DNA of 60,000 nt from assembly GCA_030704615.1 (NCBI GenBank), contig CM060731.1, forward strand, positions 33,978,001 through 34,038,000, written 5' to 3'. A model generated the notes under the pieces. It saw only the letters and a program-made list of their open reading frames with translations, ran no database searches and had not been told where the DNA came from. Position 1 is the stretch's first letter, and each line of letters starts with the position of its first letter. Positions 56,777 through 60,000 of this stretch are shown piece after piece. Origin of the DNA: Takakia lepidozioides (taxonomy: Eukaryota; Streptophyta; Takakiopsida; Takakiales; Takakiaceae). Both the position numbers and the translations under genes were made by a program.

Positions 56777-58272
56777 GCTGTGGCATGCCAAAGACCGGTT
56801 GGTAGTGGACACAATGTCAAGTGTGCTTTGGTCCAAGGAGGGAGCAAGATTGACCACACACATTCACAGAGCTTCAGTCTCCAGTTTACAGATTGCACCT
56901 CCACTCGAACGATTCCTTTCCTGGTCACCTTTGCCAGGGAATATGGTATGATACATGTTTTTTGTACACATCTCGCAGATTACTAGAATGTCAAGGTACT
57001 CTATAATCTCAGAGCATGCCCGGAGCATGGATTGAAGTTGTCATTTGGATTCACGAAACAGCTGCTAAGTTTCTCTTCAGATGTATTGAGAAGTACATGA
57101 ACCGTTTTTCTTGTTTGGAGTATATGTAGTGAACCTTATCAGGACTGTGTTCATAAACTATATTACACTGAGATCCTAAAGGTCTGTAGACACAATCACA
57201 GGTGCCCTAGAAGTGTTAGAAATGTTTTGGATAGGGATCGTCAACAGGGATTGATGTCACGGATCCAATCATGGTGAAACAATTCTTGTTGTCGAGCTTC
57301 ATGCTACAACAAATCCGTATTGAATAACTATTGCTCCTTTGGTGGGGAAGGGCCTTGTGGCGTCTGAAGGTTCGGTTTGGAAGGAACAGCAGAGAATTAT
57401 CAGCCCTTCTTCAACAGCTGCAAACGAGATGCTTACGGCAGCCATGCCTGGAACTTCTGCTCAGATTCCTCCGCAATCCACTTCGTTGCACAGGGATGGA
57501 GGCATGTAGCAGTTGCCCTCAAGACAGATAGGTAGATAGGACTTCAGGCCTTAGGTCGCGTACCAAGGGTTTTGAGACCGTAGTCGACGGGCCGACTCCC
57601 CTTTTAAAGCCATCACCTTATGGACGATCTTCTAGTTTGCTAGTAATCTGCATCGGCCTTGGAAAGGAAGAAGCGATGGTCGTAGTGCTACCGCTCCAGG
57701 CACCTGGGCTTCTTCATGTTTGTAGAATCACCCTTTACTCCTTGTCATTTGGATCAAACTCTTCTGATGCAAGGAACTGGAGTCCAGCCCATGTACAAAC
57801 TGATCTGCTTGGAGCATCCTTTAAGCGTTGCTTAACTGGCTCAAGGAAGGTGCTTCTGATTCCGAGAGCGGCCCATTTCAAGGGATCGGAGCAAGATGCT
57901 CGTGAGGGTGATGGGCCCCAAGAGTCTGAATGGCTGAGGCAGCAGCTCTCCTCGGATCTGGAGCGGGAAGGGCTTGATTGTGCCACAAGTCGCCGGATTG
58001 CCGATGCATGCGCGGAGGCATGCCAAAAATTTCTCAGATCAGGACATGGTGCCTTTGATCCAGTCGTGATAATGGATGCCATGGAAGAGGAGGTTGAACG
58101 ACGCGATCTGCGAGGGGATTTTCTTCCATTTGAGATTAGCCGCAAGGCCGCGAAGATCCTGGCTCAGAGATGGGTGGGGCCTGCCACCCGGCCTCCCTTG
58201 TACACAGAAGCACAGGACAATAAGCTAGATGTGGTGGATCTCAGCAGGTTCCCAAAACCTCCTTCGGCTTGA
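56777..58272 (+). CDS. Unidentified gene, internal and last exons
   Basis: Coding-like blocks on the plus strand. 56777-56945 reads AVACQRPVGSGHNVKCALVQ then QSFSLQFTDCTSTRTIPFLV, with an AG before it and a G|GTATGA donor after. About 57348-57500 reads GLVASEGSVWKEQQRIISPS then EMLTAAMPGTSAQIPPQ. The last block, about 57640-58272, reads EEAMVVVLPLQAPGLLHVCR, a linker, WLRQQLSSDLEREGLDCATS, RRIADACAEACQKFLRSGHG, VVIMDAMEEEVERRDLRGDF and LDVVDLSRFPKPPSA before the stop. The C-terminal block is charged and helical. Exon linkage between blocks is not proven, and they may be the 3' part of the gene starting at 54342. I recognise no family. Confidence 0.45.
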
Positions 58273-58280
58273 ATCTGAAG

Positions 58281-58860
58281 TTACCATTTTGTAAGAGAGT
58301 TCGCTGCTTGATTCAAACCCTGTTGCTTTAGAGAACTGTCTCTCGGAAAGCATCTTTCATTCTTGTAAGAAAACATAAAGAGTGTGTTGAAGCTCACATA
58401 TCATCAGGCAGGCCAAAAGCATCTTCACAACGATTCATTTGTTGAAGAGCTCCATGGTGGGGGTACAATATTCCCATGAAGCTCTTGCGTGGATCATCAA
58501 GTAGGGCGCCATGTAACAAGTCTCAAGTTGTTTAGAACCGAGATTCCTACTTTGTGTTGAGGGTTTGGTTTATAAGAGAGAAGAGAGAAGATGGTTTGGA
58601 AAAACCCACTGACTAATAATAACAGTGTCTTTCCGGAGCACGTACTGTGCAGCACTTTGAAATACAATAGCTACCTGAAGGGGTGAAGAGTGAGTCAATG
58701 TGGTTTACAAAATGAAGCATGAGTTCCCACTCCACAAACTTATTGACTGCCACATTCTGCATTTGCCTCTCATTTTACAATAATTGGGACGTTATGTTGC
58801 ACCTGCGAGCTGACCGGTGGGCCCGCTCACGGACGCCCGCCTCCCCCCCTTTTTGCGCGA
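58281..58860. other. Downstream flank, no gene seen
   Basis: Likely 3' UTR and intergenic DNA after the stop at 58270-58272. Nothing else is supportable. Confidence 0.35.
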
Positions 58861-58869
58861 GGTTGCCCA

Positions 58870-59100
58870 GCTGCTGCTGCGGCCCCACCAGCCGCGCCCG
58901 CGCTCAGCCGCGCCCCCAGTCCGGCGCGGCCAGTCCGCTGCCCGTGAGTCCAGTTCCCCTCAGTCCGCCAAACCGCCAGTCTGCCGGCCAGTTTGCTATG
59001 CACGCCAGTCCGCTGTGCCAGTCCCCGCAAGTCCACCCAACAATCCGTTGTGCCCGTCTGCTTGCCCCCCAGTCTGCCAGTCCGCGCCGGCCGAAGGATC
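58870..59100 (+). repeat. GC-rich interspersed CAGTCYG array
   Basis: At least seven CAGTCCG/CAGTCTG cores occur between about 58917 and 59090, separated by variable GC-rich spacers. The block is much richer in G+C than its flanks. It forces Cys/Pro/Ser-rich translations in every frame, so the open frames over it are not evidence of a gene. Confidence 0.6.
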
Positions 59101-59201
59101 TGGATCGTCCATTCTGAGAAACCCATCCGCGCCATCCATGTTTAGGGCATGGAAGATCGTAACATCCTGCCACGAACTCGCCCACTCGTTCTTGTTGTCT
59201 C

Positions 59202-59669
59202 ATGCGGCTCTTTGTTGTCCAATGTTGCGGAGGTGACTTTGCACGCATGTGGCTGTTCTTCTTGTTTATGGCGATTTTAATGACGATGAAGGATGTGCCT
59301 GAACATGAGAGGGCTGGCAGGGCTCTACAGCCACCATCGTGCATATGCTTCCTCTATTTTTGCCTTCGTTTTGTGCTGACATGCTTATTTTTTAGGACGA
59401 TATGTGGAAAAATTGCATGCGTTAACGGTTTGTGGTGTGTGTCCGAATCCGAGCTCCTTCGTATGGAACAAGAAACCATTGGTAACACGATAGCGGAAAT
59501 CGCGGAAGCATATGCACGTGGGGGCGTGTATACATTGCAGAATTTATGTCCACCAATGAGACTGTTCTGGGAAGGACGTCTATGCCACCACATGTCTGGG
59601 AACTGCGGAGAGTGTGAACGGAACATGATCCAGTCTGAAGGTCCTCAAACATCCAGATGCACCTCCTGA
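59202..59669 (+). other. Unidentified ORF, 155 codons
   Basis: ATG at 59202. A hydrophobic stretch (MWLFFLFMAILMTM) and a second (CFLYFCLRFVLTCLFF) are followed by ESELLRMEQETIGNTIAEIA and a Cys/His-containing end (CHHMSGNCGECERN). It could be a small membrane protein or chance. No family is recognised and no introns are evident. The last 330 bp of the window hold nothing I can name. Confidence 0.25.
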
Positions 59670-60000
59670 AACATCACATCTCAACCACTACATCTCCTTG
59701 AAAACTGGACAATGGGAAAGGAGACGTAGCCTGAGAGATGTGGATTCACGTTGCTTGTGGATGTTCGAGGTCCTTATGACTGCAAATGTGTGTGGATCAA
59801 CAGGCTCTTCGACTGCGTCTGTCAGTACTTTCTCTAAGCAGTGTGTTGTGCTATGAGTATGGGCATATGCAAGTCTGCTGGACGGATGAAATGCAACCAC
59901 GGCATGACGGCGACGCCAAGCGTGGTTCTGATGGGATATCAGTCTGGTCTGCTGGACTGTTGGTCTGTAAGGATACAAGTCTGGTGTGGTGCGAGTCTGT

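Noticed and set aside
57341-57500. Cytochrome P450 exon (GKGLVASEGSVWKEQQR resembles a P450 helix C region)
   Set aside because: No heme-binding Cys motif, I-helix or EXXR motif is found nearby, and the following sequence does not continue the P450 pattern.
58719-59344. Long overlapping ORFs on both strands rich in Pro, Ser, Cys and Arg
   Set aside because: They are open because the DNA is GC-rich and repetitive (CAGTCYG array). No frame has domain-like sequence.

Overview
This window looks like nuclear DNA of a land plant, most likely a non-flowering one. The evidence is spliced plant genes with GT-AG introns, a PLS-type pentatricopeptide (PPR) gene with a DYW-like tail, a VAMP71-type R-SNARE, a DUF642 wall protein, a USP-domain/receptor-like cytoplasmic kinase, and a heavy load of decayed transposons. 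I cannot fix the species. Genes are sparse, and most of the DNA is LINE, hAT, Helentron and unclassified AT-rich repeat.

Layout: 0.26-5.5 kb holds three related LINE fragments with endonuclease, reverse transcriptase and zinc-knuckle pieces. 5.7-8.2 kb is a minus-strand VAMP71 gene with three CACGTG boxes upstream; its membrane-anchor exon is not found. 8.2-18.4 kb is repeat-rich, with inverted repeat families, hAT transposase scraps, a 62-bp tandem duplication and a PIF/Harbinger-like MITE. 18.5-21.4 kb is an intact minus-strand DUF642 gene between two identical 96-bp inverted repeats.

22.1-29.3 kb is a decayed Helentron-type (Helitron2) element. Its pieces run in order: OTU-like protease, DUF6570-like region, HUH replication initiator, PIF1-like helicase, AP-type endonuclease. 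A non-autonomous hAT element sits exactly inside its OTU reading frame, with an 8-bp target duplication, and that hAT carries a tRNA-derived SINE. A 0.7-kb fragment of unrelated coding sequence splits the Helentron between Rep and helicase.

30.8-33.4 kb is a nearly full-length PPR-DYW gene broken by a nonsense codon and small deletions. 34.1-41.3 kb is a mosaic of broken gene pieces: PPR fragments in both orientations, a TMEM245-like membrane protein, an IRX10-like GT47 xylan transferase, and an unidentified gene. 45.5-52.6 kb is a spliced USP-coiled-coil-kinase gene whose catalytic HRD Asp is Asn (a predicted pseudokinase), with an antisense LINE in an intron. 54.3-58.3 kb holds well-delimited exons of one or two genes I do not recognise. 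The right end has a GC-rich interspersed array and an unidentified ORF.

The strongest leads are the three-level Helentron/hAT/SINE nest, a 62-bp LINE-tail insertion with a perfect 18-bp target duplication, the identical inverted repeats around DUF642, and the kinase-dead USP kinase.
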